From assembly GCA_020064725.1 (NCBI GenBank), contig JAGTWJ010000011.1, forward strand, positions 1,054,001-1,118,000: a stretch of DNA of 64,000 nucleotides, written 5' to 3'. Shown one piece after another: positions 11,581 through 23,328 of this stretch. The position numbers were made by a program, and so were the translations under genes. Below the pieces are notes generated by a model. The model had not been told where the DNA came from. It saw only the letters and a program-made list of their open reading frames with translations, and made no database searches. How positions within the stretch are numbered: position 1 is the first letter of the stretch; each line of letters starts with the position of its first letter. Source of the DNA: Drechslerella dactyloides (lineage: Eukaryota > Ascomycota > Orbiliomycetes > Orbiliales > Orbiliaceae).

Positions 11581-14500
11581 CTACCTGCGACCTTCAGGCT
11601 GCACCCTTTTCTTCTTCTTCGCGGGCTCTGGCTCCGCCTTCCTCTTCTTCGACGGCATGCTCTCCTTCACGTTTTCCTTTCTTCTCTTCTGTTCGCCTAG
11701 TAGCTGCGATAACGAGGGCATGTCCTCATCGGACTCGGAAGATGCCGCGGAGTGCCTGCCGAGTTTTCCGTTATGCGCCTGCGCCTGCGGTGGCGGCGAA
11801 GAACTTAGCTGCGGCGGCGGCGGGGATGAGATGAGCTGGATGGCTTCTTCGCGTTTCGACGTCTTCTTGGGCTTCGTTTTACCGGCGCCTGCGGGTTTCG
11901 CTTTAACAGATCGATTCGCGCCGGAGACTCGGCTCGGCGGCTTGAACGGTTTCAAGTTATGGAGGCACGCCTGGGGTAGGGTTATCTGGCTAGGGCGTAT
12001 CTCCGGCTCGCTTTTTTCTTGCTCCTCCTCGTCCTCCTCGACGGTGGCCGGCGGGACGCAGATATCATCAACGTCGAGGTTTCCTTGATATTTCGCAATA
12101 TCGTAGTCGCCCATATCTCGCATTTTCTGTATCAAGACGACCATCGATTTTGTGGCGCGGCTATGTCCGACGCGGCCGGTGGGTTGTAAGGTTCGCTGGC
12201 TCTCCGGATGTGCATCTATCTGTGGAGCTGCGATGACTTCGTCATCCAGGCCGTAGACAGCTTGATATCGACTCCTAAGCTCTCGCTGTTGCCGCTCCGA
12301 GAGGAGATAGGCCTCTTCCGGTATCGTCTCGGGGAACGGCTCCTCTTCTAGATCTTCTAGGATGCGGAAATCCTCATCATCGCCACTCAGCAGGTGCGGT
12401 TCAGGGCTGACATTTTTCGCCTTCTTTGCCTTCTTGGAGGCTGTAGTAAAACCGCCAAGTGTCGCGGCAGTCGTGAAGCCCGTTTCGACGCCGTCTGGCA
12501 TATGCCACTTTTTGGGCGGTGCCTTCTTCTTGCCTTTCCGCTTCGCGGGAGGCGATGTTTCCCCGCTCTCCGGCGTGATTTCGATTACCATCTTCACACA
12601 CTCGCTATCGATGTCGCCGGGGAGGATTCTAGGCGATATGTCCTTGTCGTAGGTGAATGTGTTTCCTTGGGTTATGGCATTTTGCATCCACCGATAATTG
12701 TCTTGGGCTCGTTCCCACTTGGATTCTTCCTTGCCTTCCGTGACGAGAACCACGACGCCACCTGCACGTTTTCGACCTGTTCTGCCCATACGTTGCAACT
12801 AGAGGAGTAAGTTAGCTAAATCCGAGAAAATTCGTGCGGAGATTCGCTTACCATGCGGATCGGTGAAGCCGACGCGTCGAAGCAGACGATAAAGTCCACT
12901 TCGCCGATGTCCAAGCCCTCTTCACCGATACTGGTTGCAACTAGGACGTTGAATTCGCCCTTCTTGAATCTCTCGACCGTATCCTGTTGAACTTTCTGCG
13001 ACATGCCCTCGCCATTCTTGCCGGCGCTCTGGCCAACGAAGATTCGCGGCTTGATGATGGGTTCGTGTTTCTTCAAGACTCTCAGAATCTCCTCTCCGCT
13101 CTTGCGGTAATTTGAAAACACGATGACCTTGGTGTCTGTCTCTCCTCTCTCCGCAGCCTCGGTGAAATGCCTCAAGATGGTCCCGCAGAGGTAATCCAGT
13201 TTTGGGTGGCCGAGGAACTCGTCTTCGTTCATCAAGGCGCGGCATCTGTTCATCAGTGAGAGAAACTGCTTGTCCTGAAAGAATGCGGAGACAACTTTGC
13301 CCCCGCCTGTCGATTTCGAGGTCTTCTCGTTTTGGAAGTCCCTAACGTACTCATAGAAAGGCCTGATTCCATGGTACAAGAGCAACTCGTAGCCGTAGGC
13401 CAACGAGCTGAGGTTGGCGAACAGACTCATGATCGAGCCCTTCAACCCTGCCGGCGCCGTTCTAGCCGCAGGGCTGGCAAAGTACTTTTTGCGAGCCTCG
13501 GTGAGCGCAAACGCCGTCAGATGTGAAGGTTCGGTTATATAGCAGACTCTCATGTCGTTAAGCTTCTTAAGCATCGGCTTGAGCGCCTTGCCAAACTGAT
13601 CCTTGATCAACGTCAGCTCATCGCTCAACGGGAACTTCTCGAGCTGGATCTCCCTCTGGTGGATGTATCCTCTGATGTCGAGTGATTCTTCCGTCCTGAT
13701 CTCCGTCCTCGCGACGCCTAGAGATGTGATGACCTCTTGGACCGACTCGACTTTCGATCCAGGCGTAGCAGTCAGGGCCATAACCCGAAAGCTATTGTTG
13801 AAGCGTCTGATATAGCGGATCACCTTGCAGTAGGCGTATTCTCCCGTCGCCCGGTGAGCTTCGTCGACGACTATCAGCACGATTCTCTTGGGATCGCATC
13901 GTCCCGAGGTGAGATCCGTCTCTAGCGTTTGCGGGGTCATGAAGAACACTCGCTTTTCGTTCCAGTAGTCCGCCCGGTGTCCGGTGGAGACGTGGCCGGT
14001 GAGCAGGCAGGTTTCTCGTTTCGGTATGCCGACGATCTTGTGACAGGCGTCGACTTGCTGGGCTACGAGCGGCTTCGTCGGCGCCATGAATATGATCTGA
14101 GACTCCGGGGCCCATCGGTACCAGTTGTACATGACCGTCGCAGCGATGAATGTTTTCCCGAGACCTTGAATACCCAATCACATCTGTTAAAGACGGTTCT
14201 GTAAATTGAGATTATGGCAGACATCGGCACCCACCAGTTGGTAGAGCTACCAGGACATTGGTGAATAGCGCTCTCTTGGTGATATTGAACTGGTAGTCTC
14301 TATGGGACACATTGGTGGGGTATATCCACGTCTTCGCAGCTTCGCGGTCTATCTTGTGGTGCGTCGGCGGCTCATTGTGGTTGACGAGTCGCCACCCTCG
14401 ATTCGTCGTTTCGGTCGAATCGTCGCCATTGACGACATCTCCAAAGAGCGTCCGTTGCCGTAGATTAGACGACGACGCTCTACTCGCGGCTGGGACGGGC

Positions 14501-14730
14501 CTAAAGTCATCTTCTTCATCGATAAGATCGGACGAAAAGATACCCTCTAGATCGTATTCGTCCTGCGGGGCGGCGGCGGCGGCAGCTTTCGGGGTTCGGT
14601 TCTGCGGTGGGTTCGGTCTCGGATTGATAGGTTGTTTCTGCTGTATCGATTCCTCAAACTGTTCCGCAGCTCCTATCAGGAGCTCGTCGTCCAAGTCATC
14701 GTCGTAATCGTCGTCGTCCAGGAAAGACAT
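11581..14730 (-). CDS. mph1: ATP-dependent 3'-5' DNA helicase Mph1 (FANCM family)
   Basis: Exons 14730-14235, 14164-12852 and 12798-11581 encode 1008 residues, a normal length for fungal Mph1. The first junction falls inside the Walker A loop (LPTG|LGKT). Other SF2 motifs visible are DEAH in [40 protein letters not shown] and [13 protein letters not shown] long disordered, Lys- and Pro-rich C-terminus ends in [17 protein letters not shown]-family helicases dissociate D-loops and remodel stalled forks in the nucleus, limiting crossovers in homologous recombination. The N-terminus is acidic (DDDDYDDD). mph1 is divergent from the parvulin gene across about 470 bp. The family call is firm; the intron 1 acceptor was chosen because it restores the Walker A motif. 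Confidence 0.95.
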
Positions 14731-15198
14731 GTTTCGACTGCGGATTCCCGGAGTGCCGGATTCGAGGGGTGACTTGATTACTGTCTAATGCATTGCATTG
14801 CGCGCGTAGAGAATCGGGTTAATTTAGGAGTGTAAATTCTAAGCAATAAAGCTACTATAATGGTTGCGGCATGCGCATTCTAGCTTTGTCATGCGCAAGA
14901 GGTAAGGGACGGTTGATATCTGAACTTTGACGTGCGGAAGGAAGCGGTGGTGTTAATTCTGGCGATGTCCAGCCTGGGCGCAGCTGTCGCGCGGGAGTCG
15001 TGCAGGAAGACGCGTTTGCCAGGCCGAAGACCGAAAGAACAACGCGCTGGGCCAGGCCGCCCAGCCCAAAGGCGCAACACGGGGAGCCCCTCCATTGCCA
15101 TCCGCATAGCCCCGACAAGACGGAGCGAAAGCAAAGATCGGATTCATCTCAACTTCAGCGGAGCGCCACAATTCGATCATTCGGACTGACTTTTTGAC
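14731..15198. promoter_or_regulatory. Bidirectional promoter region mph1 / parvulin
   Basis: Divergent starts at 14730 (minus) and 15199 (plus) share this 468-bp spacer. Short overlapping open frames here have no family support. No specific factor site can be named with confidence. Confidence 0.4.
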
Positions 15199-15829
15199 AT
15201 GGCCGGCAAGAACAAAGGCAAGGACGGTGGCGATGCCAAGGGCAAAGGCAAAGGCAAAGCCGACCCCGGCGAAGGCAGCAGCAAGAGCGGGGGCAAGCTG
15301 AAGCCAGCCACCTCGATCAACGTACGATATGATATGATATGATATGACTCGTCCAATGCAGCCCCTTATGCAGTCTATGGCATATGTTCGAAGTCGAATC
15401 TCTAACGCGAAGATCTAAACTCAACAGGTCCGGCATATACTCTGCGAGAAGCACTCTAAAGCGCTTGAAGCTATTGAGAAGCTGAACGAGGGCACCAAGT
15501 TCGATGCCGTCGCCCGAGAATGCAGCGAGGACAAGGCGCGACAAGGCGGGAGTTTGGGATGGAAGACCCGCGGGTCCCTCGTGCAGGAGTTCGAGGCTGC
15601 AGCCTATGCACTGGAGCCATCGACCTGTGACAAGCCGGTCTGGGTAGGCCCTGTCAAGACGGCGCATGGTTATCATATAATTATGGTGAGCCACCTCTCA
15701 AGTCGACATTGCACAGGACTCGCATATTAGCAATTTTTTCCCCCCTGGTTGACCAAAAGCAGACATGCTAATGTTATGTAATATGATATCATGCACGTGG
15801 AATTAAAATAGGTGGAAGGGAGAAAATAA
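15199..15829 (+). CDS. pin4: Parvulin-type peptidyl-prolyl isomerase (Pin4/Par14-like)
   Basis: Exons 15199-15321, 15428-15685 and 15812-15829 encode 132 residues. The N-terminus is Lys/Gly-rich ([11 protein letters not shown]...), like the nucleic-acid-binding tail of Par14. The rotamase domain follows: [36 protein letters not shown] and TAHGYHIIM. The last exon is only 18 nt (VEGRK and stop), matching the conserved end of Par14 proteins, and is reached across a 126-nt intron. Without it the protein would run into an unrelated tail. The enzyme isomerises prolyl bonds; family members act in the nucleus and in ribosome biogenesis. There is no WW domain, so it is not the Ess1/Pin1 type. Confidence 0.93.
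15326..15347 (+). repeat. (GATAT)n microsatellite in intron 1 of the parvulin gene
   Basis: About four copies of the pentamer GATAT directly follow the intron 1 donor. Confidence 0.9.
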
Positions 15830-17352
15830 ACAAACCCAATTTTATTCACTACCGATCCAATCATGCGCTTAAGCGCTCTGGACGACGTTGCATGCCGATG
15901 TTTTTGAAGCCATAGACCGAGCATCCCGTTATACAATTGTGCGTAGGCGTATGTGTGTGCATGCACGCTGGTGCATTGCGTCCCCAGGCCGACTAGGTCT
16001 CACGAACGTCGCGAAGCCTCGGAACGTTTTCGCCCGATACCTGCAGCTCGTCGTCCAAAGATTGCAGACAGCTGCGTCGCCGAGAGGGCCTGTGGTTTCG
16101 AAAATTCTCCAGCCGGGCTGGATTGCCTCGCACAGACCCCAGGCTAGCGTATCAGTGGGAGCTGGACTGGCACTAGCGTCGAGTAATTATAATTACAATC
16201 ATAGCGCTGCATGCGGTCTCATGTTGGCATGTTCGATGCATGCCGATAATATTTGCCAGAACGCCCGCCTGAAGCGCAGACGCTGGCCTCGGGGCGAATC
16301 CACGGTACGGAATGGCGAGTCGAGGTTGCTGGATGAGGAAGGCCCAGTTGGATCCGCCGCCAAGACCAGCCGATGCAGGTACCGGACACCTTCACATTTT
16401 CGCTTACAGCCACTCTCGCGGGCTGTGAAATTGAAACAAATCTGGGGTCGAGGAGAAGGAGAACATGGGGCGGGCGAAGTGCATCCTGCAGGCAAAAACA
16501 GCACGAAACCTGTGAGCCGAAGGCAGCTCCCCGGCTGTACGACTGTCTATTCTTGTATGCACACGCGGGAGAAAACTCTGAAAGCTGCGATGCTGTGTAG
16601 TAGTAGTCTCGGGCTGTGATGCCGGTGGATGGATGATGGACGATGGATGGATGGATGGATGGATGGATGGATGAGGCACATAGCCCACGGCCCCTGCATA
16701 TCAGCTCTTGGGCCACTGGACCGAGTTTCCATAGACGACCGAAGCGAGCGCACGATGGAATTTTCTGTTTCATGCAGAAATGCAATCTTGCAACGGCCCA
16801 ATTGCAGCAGAGGAACTTCCCGCCGCAGGACGGCGCGCGATAGACAGGGCATTGCGATCCCAATTTGCTGGAGCGCCGCGGCGGTCTCTTGTCCCGCCCG
16901 CTGAAGCACGTCGAGATATTGCTTTGTCTCTCTTCTCCACGTGAGCTCCGTGCCCGACTGGGAGCCCGCTGAGAGCCCGCTGGGGTTGGCACGACGCCAG
17001 CCTCTGCCAAACAGGCGACCCGTAAAGGAGAAGTCGCAGAAGGGGGGAGAGACGCTAGCCAAAGGCGCGCCGAGAGGCCGAGCTCGAAGGGGGCTAATGG
17101 GGGGTGCAGATCGGAATTTGCTCTCCGGCTCATTTAAAAAGATCGCGTCCCTCCTGGCTGTCCCTGGCCTCCTTCCTCCTTTCCTCTCCACCATCATCAT
17201 CATCGACGCTCGTTCCGCAGTTCGAAGAGAAACATAAACAGCGACCCGGACCCTTCTGTCTTCCGCAGTCTTCACGCTTCACGCTCGCTCACTTGCACAT
17301 TCCAGTCTCTCGCTCTCTCGCTCGTTCGTTCAAGCACATTCAATCAAGCAAA
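15830..17352. other. Intergenic with promoter of GPI-protein gene
   Basis: A 1.5-kb non-coding stretch. A 304-codon open frame on the minus strand spans much of it, but is crossed by the microsatellite, has no family pattern and lies in GC-rich sequence, so I treat it as chance. The last 150 bp are pyrimidine-rich (TCTCTCGCTCTC), typical of a strong fungal core promoter and 5' UTR. Confidence 0.5.
16642..16673 (+). repeat. (GGAT)n tetranucleotide microsatellite
   Basis: About eight uninterrupted GGAT/ATGG copies, flanked by imperfect ones from about 16626. Confidence 0.95.
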
Positions 17353-18187
17353 ATGAAGGTCGCATACGCTCTCCTCACCGTCGTCGGCTTGGCCACCGCT
17401 GCCACCATCACCGAGCCCCCTAATGGCGCCGGCTCCGCTCCCGCCGTCCCCACGGACCCAATCCTTCTCTGCATCAAGAAGTGCAATGACGGAGACGTCA
17501 CCTGCCAGGCTCAATGCCAGGGTCTCCCGACGTAAGACCAGCACGATACCCTCGTCTACGCGTCGTAAAAAGCTAACGATTTCTCGCAGTCCCGATGAGG
17601 CCGCCGTAGATGCTACGCACGACTGCGTGGCTGCTTGCCCGTCCAGCAGCGGCAGCGATGCCGACAACGCGTAAGTGACGCCGTGCGCTCCTTTTCGATC
17701 GTCGACGCGGTTAAAAATACTGACCAATCACGTTGTTCATAGCGCCTGGGCTGCTTGCCAGCAGAAATGCGTAACCAATCTCTACTACACCGCATCCAAC
17801 GGACCCCCCAAGGCCGCCCCCACCGGCCCCGCCGCGGCTGCTTCCTCCGCCGCCAGCAATGGTACGTTGCGCGTGTTTGCTCTTGCCACACTCGAGACAA
17901 CGTGGATCACAATATTAACAAACCGATGAACAGGTAACAACAATGCTCAGACCACTGGGCCCAATGGAGCCAAGCCTACCGGCAACTCTGGCTCGAACAA
18001 CCGTGGCTCCGGCTCCGGCGATTCGTCCAACCCTTCTGGCAGCGGTGGCTCTAACTCTGATGCTGCTTCCACCAGTGGCAGCGGCAACTCGACCGCCAAC
18101 GCAAACGCGAACGCTGGTTCCTCCGTCTCGACCAACTTGTCGATGCTCGGTGCCCTTGGTCTTTTCCTTGGTGCCCTCATGTTGTAA
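17353..18187 (+). CDS. GPI-anchored Cys-rich cell-surface protein
   Basis: Exons 17353-17531, 17590-17670, 17743-17861 and 17934-18187 encode 210 residues. A signal peptide (MKVAYALLTVVGLATAA) leads a short ectodomain with eight Cys in paired spacing (LLCIKKCN, TCQAQCQ, HDCVAACP, AACQQKC). A Ser/Thr/Gly/Asn-rich stalk (GSGSGDSSNPSG) follows, and the C-terminal hydrophobic tail (MLGALGLFLGALML) is typical of GPI attachment. Eight spaced Cys recall CFEM-type modules, but the CFEM consensus is not clear, so I only call it Cys-rich. The donors and acceptors are canonical and the phases agree. The likely location is plasma membrane or cell wall. The compact pyrimidine-rich promoter suggests high expression. 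Confidence 0.88.
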
Positions 18188-19395
18188 AACCATTCGTTCA
18201 CCGGGTCATGTTGCCAGCATACTTTCTATAAGCCCTTCTCTACCTCTACTTTCTGCCTGTTTCGTTTCGATATATACATCTTAATGGCTCCGTTGTTACT
18301 CTTTCTTTCTGCTGAATACCCTATTTTCATTGGCTTCATCTGAGAAATGGGCGTGGGTCATCTTGAAGAAAGCCGATATGTCAATGCAACAGTCACGATT
18401 TTCCTTATAAACCGCGCATGCATCGTAGGATTTACCATAAACTTTACACGCGTGCTAGACATACCAACATCTGCCAACCCGGCTGCTTTTGATAATGTAT
18501 TCGCATAATGCGGCCCGCTCCCACGGATGCTCGGCGTTATCCGGGCAGCGTTCGCAGAAAATAGAAGCCCGCATGGTGGTAAGGTTTGGTCGCCGTTTGC
18601 CAGGAGTCCGCGGGCCAAGCTCGGTCCCAACATGATGTCAAAACTGACATCCCGACCAATCGAAGTCCCCGATCCCGCCGCAGGTGACAGCTGGAAGGCG
18701 ACATCGAGCCAGAAAAAATAGAAAGAAAAAACTGTAAAATCGCTGAACCCCGTCAAGGAATTGTTCTGCCAGGCAAAAAGCTGAGATTTTCGCCAAACCG
18801 CGTGTCCCGCCGACATCCGTATATCAGCAGCCATTAATGCCAAGCCCCCTGTCCCAATGACGTGAGGAGACCCACAAAATTTGCCAGACCCTTTCAGCTG
18901 CAGCGCCCGAAGGAACGTGCGTCCTGACAAGCGAGGCACGGACGCGAAGGATTCGGCTTGCGATCCTGCCCGGCCTGCGGTCGTCGAGGAGGGCAAGAGG
19001 GCCTCCTCCCTCTCCCATGCCGCCTGCATATGCGCATGCAGACGTAGTAAAGCCGCACATAACCACCGCAGGGCTGCCTGTCCGCCGGTTTATACGTCCG
19101 GGTGAAGAGAAAAAGGCCACGAGCATGAGCGGAGTATAAAATGCAGACTCCTTCCGCTTGACACTTCGCACTTCGACCTCGTATTCGCCCTTACGTAATT
19201 ACCATCGATCACGCCAACGTCGCACAACACATCTTCACGTGCATACGTACACCGTCACCGTCTGCGCTTCTTATATCATATTCATTCAACGTTGCACACA
19301 AGTCAATTACGACTCCAGTGACTCCTGTACATAAATAACCCTCCATTCGAACAGATATATACGACCAGTAATCGGCCGCAATCTCAATTCCAATC
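18188..19395. other. Intergenic, 1.2 kb
   Basis: 3' flank of the GPI-protein gene and promoter of the GRGG-repeat gene. A 223-codon minus-strand frame is open here but has no family pattern or splice support, and I leave it uncalled. The 100 bp before 19396 are rich in ATATAT and CA. Confidence 0.45.
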
Positions 19396-19989
19396 ATGTC
19401 GACCGAGCAGCATCACGACCTCACCAGCCACGGACGCGGAGGTATGTACAGCATCCCTGCGTATATCCTCAAATATACACCGGCTAACATATCACAATTT
19501 GGATAATCTACAGGCGCCGGAAATATCGCCCCGGACGACACACAGTACACCGACGGCGGCATCGTCCGTGAAAGCCACCCATCCAGCACCTACACCACCG
19601 GCCGCGGTGGCGAAGGCAACATCGGCCACGGGGCAGCTAGGCCCGACGGCCACGACATCGTCCCTGAGAACGCGCAGCGCGAAGCTCCGCATCCGGCAGA
19701 AGGGCACGGCGTTTCGACCGGCGTAAGTTCCTATCTACTATAAACCCGCAACATAATATATATACATACCCCAAAACTCGACCTGCTGCCTCAATAGACG
19801 AGTATGGAGTGCCTGACTTGCCTGGAGCAAAGTGGCTGACGTGATTTCTATATAATCTAGCGCGGCGGCGAGGGCAATATTGTCACCACGGAGGAAGACA
19901 AGAGCGGTACCGCACACGAAGGCCTGGCCGACAAGCTGAAGCACAAGCTTTTCAGCCACATGCACAAGAAATCAGACGAGACGGACTGA
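19396..19989 (+). CDS. DUF3602-type GRGG-repeat protein
   Basis: Exons 19396-19441, 19514-19722 and 19861-19989 encode 127 residues. Three GRGG(A/E)GNI-like repeats are visible: one across the first intron (GRGG|GAGNI), then GRGGEGNIG and RGGEGNIV across the second intron. Ser/Thr/His/Asp-rich disordered sequence separates them, and the protein ends in a basic helix (LADKLKHKLFSHMHKK). This repeat defines the fungal DUF3602 family, which includes yeast Par32, a phosphorylated regulator linked to TORC1 and ammonium transport. Both introns interrupt repeats, suggesting the exons follow repeat units. No signal peptide; cytosolic. Family assignment is good; function is inferred only from the family. 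Confidence 0.85.
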
Positions 19990-20352
19990 ATGACTAGTTA
20001 ACGGCTTTCTACGATTCCCCCACATTAATAGAAATGTGACGTCGAGAGGCAATTTTATATCGCGCTTGAGTGCGCCAAAGAATTACGCAGCGAGCTACGA
20101 GTAGTATAATGATAATATTAATAACGGCGATATATACCCGAAAGCAGAGAGAACATAAGGCGCAGGAAGCTTCGTAATCAGAGTATCTATTAATTCCGCT
20201 CATCGCTCGTAAAATCGCAAATATCCTCTATCGCGTAACGTTTAGTAAAAAGTAAAAAATACCTACAATGCATGCGACTTTCAACTGATCGCAAAAAAGA
20301 ACAAGCCACACGCTTCCAAGACACCGAATATACACCGCCCACGTAAAGATTA
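19990..20352. other. Convergent intergenic region
   Basis: AT-rich 3' flanks of the GRGG-repeat gene and ppe1. No feature seen. Confidence 0.5.
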
Positions 20353-21807
20353 CTACATCTCCCACACTTTCTTCGGTAGCACCAGTGTACTCCTATCGTT
20401 TCGTTTATAGAACTCGACCAACTACACAACCACAAAAACACCATCACATCAGCCGACGCTCGCCCCGGACACAACCGACGAACAAAAGAAGGAACTGCAC
20501 TCACCGCAACCGCCGTCTTCTCCGGCGCATCCTCATGCACAAAGTGCCCGACCTCCGGCAGCACCAGCAGCTGATACTTCCCCTGCATCTGCCCGATTAT
20601 CAGCTCTTTATCAAGCCGATCCGTCCCCGCCAATATCAGCAGCTTCCCCCCTTTAGCCTCCAGGAACTTCCGACTCAGCCCGATAAACCAGTCCTGCCAG
20701 AACGGCTGCGTCTTCCCCAGATCCGTCCGCCACTGCCAGGGTCTCGAGCTCGTCACGGAGGCATCACCACCGCTCGCATAGTCGTATAGCAACGCGGGCA
20801 CCGACACCCGTGCGCTCCTCCCGTTGCGTATCGTCCGCGATCGAACATGCCATTCGATCCCTTGGTTCACGCTCGCGAAGCCCACGGGCCGAGTCATCAG
20901 ATAGCTCTGCATGCTCTGCAGCGCGTCCATCGCGCTGCCCTCGACGACGTCTAGCACCGCGTACGCGAGCAGCTTATCCCCTAGCAGCCCGCGCTTCGCG
21001 ACATCCGTCACCACCGCCCCGCCGAGACTGTGCCCGACCAGCACGATGTGCGGGAGCGTCTCCCACCGCAGCTGCTCCTGCGCGGCCGTCAGCGCATCGT
21101 AGAGGTCGTCCGACAGCGTTGACAGCCGGAAGTCCTGGTCGTTCTCCGTGTGTGTGCCGCCGTGGCCGCGAGCGTCGAACGAGAAGATGCCGGCGTCCGG
21201 GAGTATCTTGCGGATCTCGGACGCCAGCACGGCGAAGGAGAGGCCGGAGGAGCCGGCGCCGTGATGTGTGACGAAGAGGGGACCCGAAGCGGAGGAAGGC
21301 GTGTAGTAGGCGTTGAAGTGCGACGAGGGATTCGAGGAAGGTGTGAGGTGTAGATTTTCAGAGAAGTGATGCGTCCAGGGAATCGGCTCGAGGTTGTTTC
21401 TTCGGCGGGCCGTTCTACGCGACGATAGACATGCGGCAAGCGCAGCATACGTTAGCATCCACCAGACAATTGCGAATGGAAGATAAGTTCCGTCAAAGCC
21501 CGTACCATGAGAGCGCTGGTGGAGCTGCGAACAAGAGTGAAGAGGGCACACACAGTTCCGGCCTTGCCATCGGCGGCGGCGCTATGATTGTAGACGTCGA
21601 GGAGGCGCTGGACGCGGACGACGAGTCGTCCAGCGGCGGGTCGGGGTGCTCGTCGTCAATGTCGCCGTGCCCATATGCGTCCGGCGGGTCGTCGTCGTCG
21701 ATGTCCAGCTCGTCGAGCTCCTCGGGGAGGGCGCCAAGGGGCGGGGGCGGCATGGCGGGGAGTTTGGCCAGCTTGGCTTTGAAAAAGTCTCTGCCCAGGG
21801 CGCTCAT
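20353..21807 (-). CDS. ppe1: Protein phosphatase methylesterase 1
   Basis: Exons about 21807-21554, 21414-20505 and 20421-20353 encode about 410 residues. An acidic, Pro-rich N-terminus (DELDIDDDDPPD) leads into the alpha/beta-hydrolase fold. Visible parts are HHGAGSSGLS (oxyanion loop), the nucleophile elbow GHSLGGAV, the acid in LLILAGTDRLD, the His in EVGHFVHED, and the short last exon LVEFYKRNDRS. It removes the methyl ester from the C-terminal Leu of PP2A catalytic subunits. The last two introns are firm. The first donor is uncertain: the phase-correct choice is gtgtgt at 21553, because the stronger-looking gtacgg at about 21510 would create a stop at the junction. A few residues at that join may be wrong. 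Confidence 0.93.
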
Positions 21808-22653
21808 GGTGGCAATTTCGTCCAGGAAGACGTGCGATGTCGTGCGATGTCGTGGCGCGGGTGTATGCAGGCTGAGATGCAATGTCGCCACTTCAATGTT
21901 GCGCGAGAGTGGATCGCAGTTAGGACGGATTTGCGTTGATGTAGTTATTACAACAGCTGGGCAACGCAGCTTCTCGTATTTATACAAGCTCGAGCTACCA
22001 AGCTACTAAACATTATAAAATTACAAACGGCAGTCAATAACCTTGGTTTTGGCAACAATACCTTGTCCGCAAGCCCGTCTCGATGCCGTTATTTATATGT
22101 GATGCATCCTTCAATATCAGGTTCACCCATCTAGTACCTAATGACACATACCAACTTAACACTGCGGACACATCGAAGAACTTCAAGCAAGAAATTATGC
22201 ATACCTAGGAATTAGCTGGTGGCGCGAAACTCCCTAACCATTTGCAGAGCTCATAGGGTTATTCTTTAACGCTACTAGTTCCACAGATTATAATTATGAA
22301 CTGTAGCAACTTTATATCTCTTCACTATTACCTAGGTATGTATATTATTCATACTCAAGCATGCCTTGTTTGCAAAATAAAATAAAATCGACCACATTAC
22401 ACAAGTACGTATACACCGCATACCGGCTCTAGATTCGTGGCTCTTTCAACCTTACAGCCCAGCCAGGCAGCCAGATATCAAGATCTCAAGAGTCAATTTC
22501 CACAAGACAACTTGTCCGGACATCTATGCGTACCCCTCAGCCTATAAATTGAGGGGAGACCCCCCGGAATCCCCTCTTGGAATCCTTATCCTCTAAATAT
22601 TCCTTCTCCACAGATCCGCAGATCACCCAAACACTCGACACTAAACCGCAAAG
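21808..22653. other. Divergent intergenic, 0.85 kb
   Basis: Promoter of ppe1 on the left and of the two-TM protein on the right, AT-rich in the middle with imperfect AAAAT runs. No site can be named. Confidence 0.45.
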
Positions 22654-23328
22654 ATGAGCACCTGGAGCGATATCGCCTCTTGCGGCAGCTCTGAGAGCTC
22701 CGCCACCCTCGTGGACGTGGAGCTTACGCCATATGATGGTTGCGGGTCGGAGGCATCATCCGAACCAAGCCTCCCGTCCCCCGTATATGGGTCATCAATC
22801 TGGACATGCTCTTCAGGTTACTTGAACGGTAAGTCCCAGATATACATCAAACATATATACAGACATGATCCCCAGACTGACAACATGGGATCCACAGAAG
22901 ACCAGGAGTCGTTCGCACCGGTACCTGCACCGGCGCCGGCTCCTGCGCCTCCGACATCAACTCCGCGTGGCGAAAAGAGAAAGCGCTATTTCTTCGCCGC
23001 GGTGGTAGCGGGCAAGCTTATTGCCGTCCTCTGCACGGTGGCCGGCATCGCCTTGACCATCGCTCTCTGCCGAGTCCCTGGCGGCAGGCGGAGAGAATCA
23101 TTGCGGAAGGGCGGCAATGCCTGTGCAGGGTTGGGATTAGCAGCGGCGCTCCTCGCTCTAATCCACCATCGTATCATCGCTGATCAACGCTTTCAGCAAC
23201 GGTGGTACGGTGAGAAGGTTTGGCCCAAAAGGCACTGGGCCATCGAATGCTGGTGGGGGGATGTCGCGTGCTTTTTGTTTCCTGCGGTGTGGTTCGCTGG
23301 GCTCCGCACCATCGAGACAACGATGTGA
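22654..23328 (+). CDS. Hypothetical two-TM membrane protein
   Basis: The whole stretch is open (224 residues), but 22829-22897 has a perfect donor (gtaagt), a CTGAC branch and an acceptor cacag. It is 69 nt long and in frame, so the spliced form (22654-22828 and 22898-23328) has 201 residues. The N-terminal half is Ser/Glu/Pro-rich with a PAPAPAPAP run. Two hydrophobic segments follow (FFAAVVAGKLIAVLCTVAGIALTIAL, shown by about residues 115-140, and GLGLAAALLALI). A Trp-rich tail has RWYGEKVW and ECWWGD. I do not recognise the family. No signal peptide; probably an internal-membrane protein. Intron retention would insert 23 residues. Confidence 0.65.
   Translation: MSTWSDIASCGSSESSATLVDVELTPYDGCGSEASSEPSLPSPVYGSSIWTCSSGYLNGKSQIYIKHIYRHDPQTDNMGSTEDQESFAPVPAPAPAPAPPTSTPRGEKRKRYFFAAVVAGKLIAVLCTVAGIALTIALCRVPGGRRRESLRKGGNACAGLGLAAALLALIHHRIIADQRFQQRWYGEKVWPKRHWAIECWWGDVACFLFPAVWFAGLRTIETTM

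Noticed and set aside
16219..17133. 304-codon open frame on the minus strand
   Set aside because: Spans the GGAT microsatellite (giving HPSIHPSI repeats), overlaps other open frames in GC-rich promoter DNA and has no family motifs or splice context.
18358..19029. 223-codon minus-strand frame between the GPI-protein and GRGG-repeat genes
   Set aside because: No splice partners, no family motif, composition like the surrounding intergenic DNA, and it would occupy the promoter of the downstream gene.
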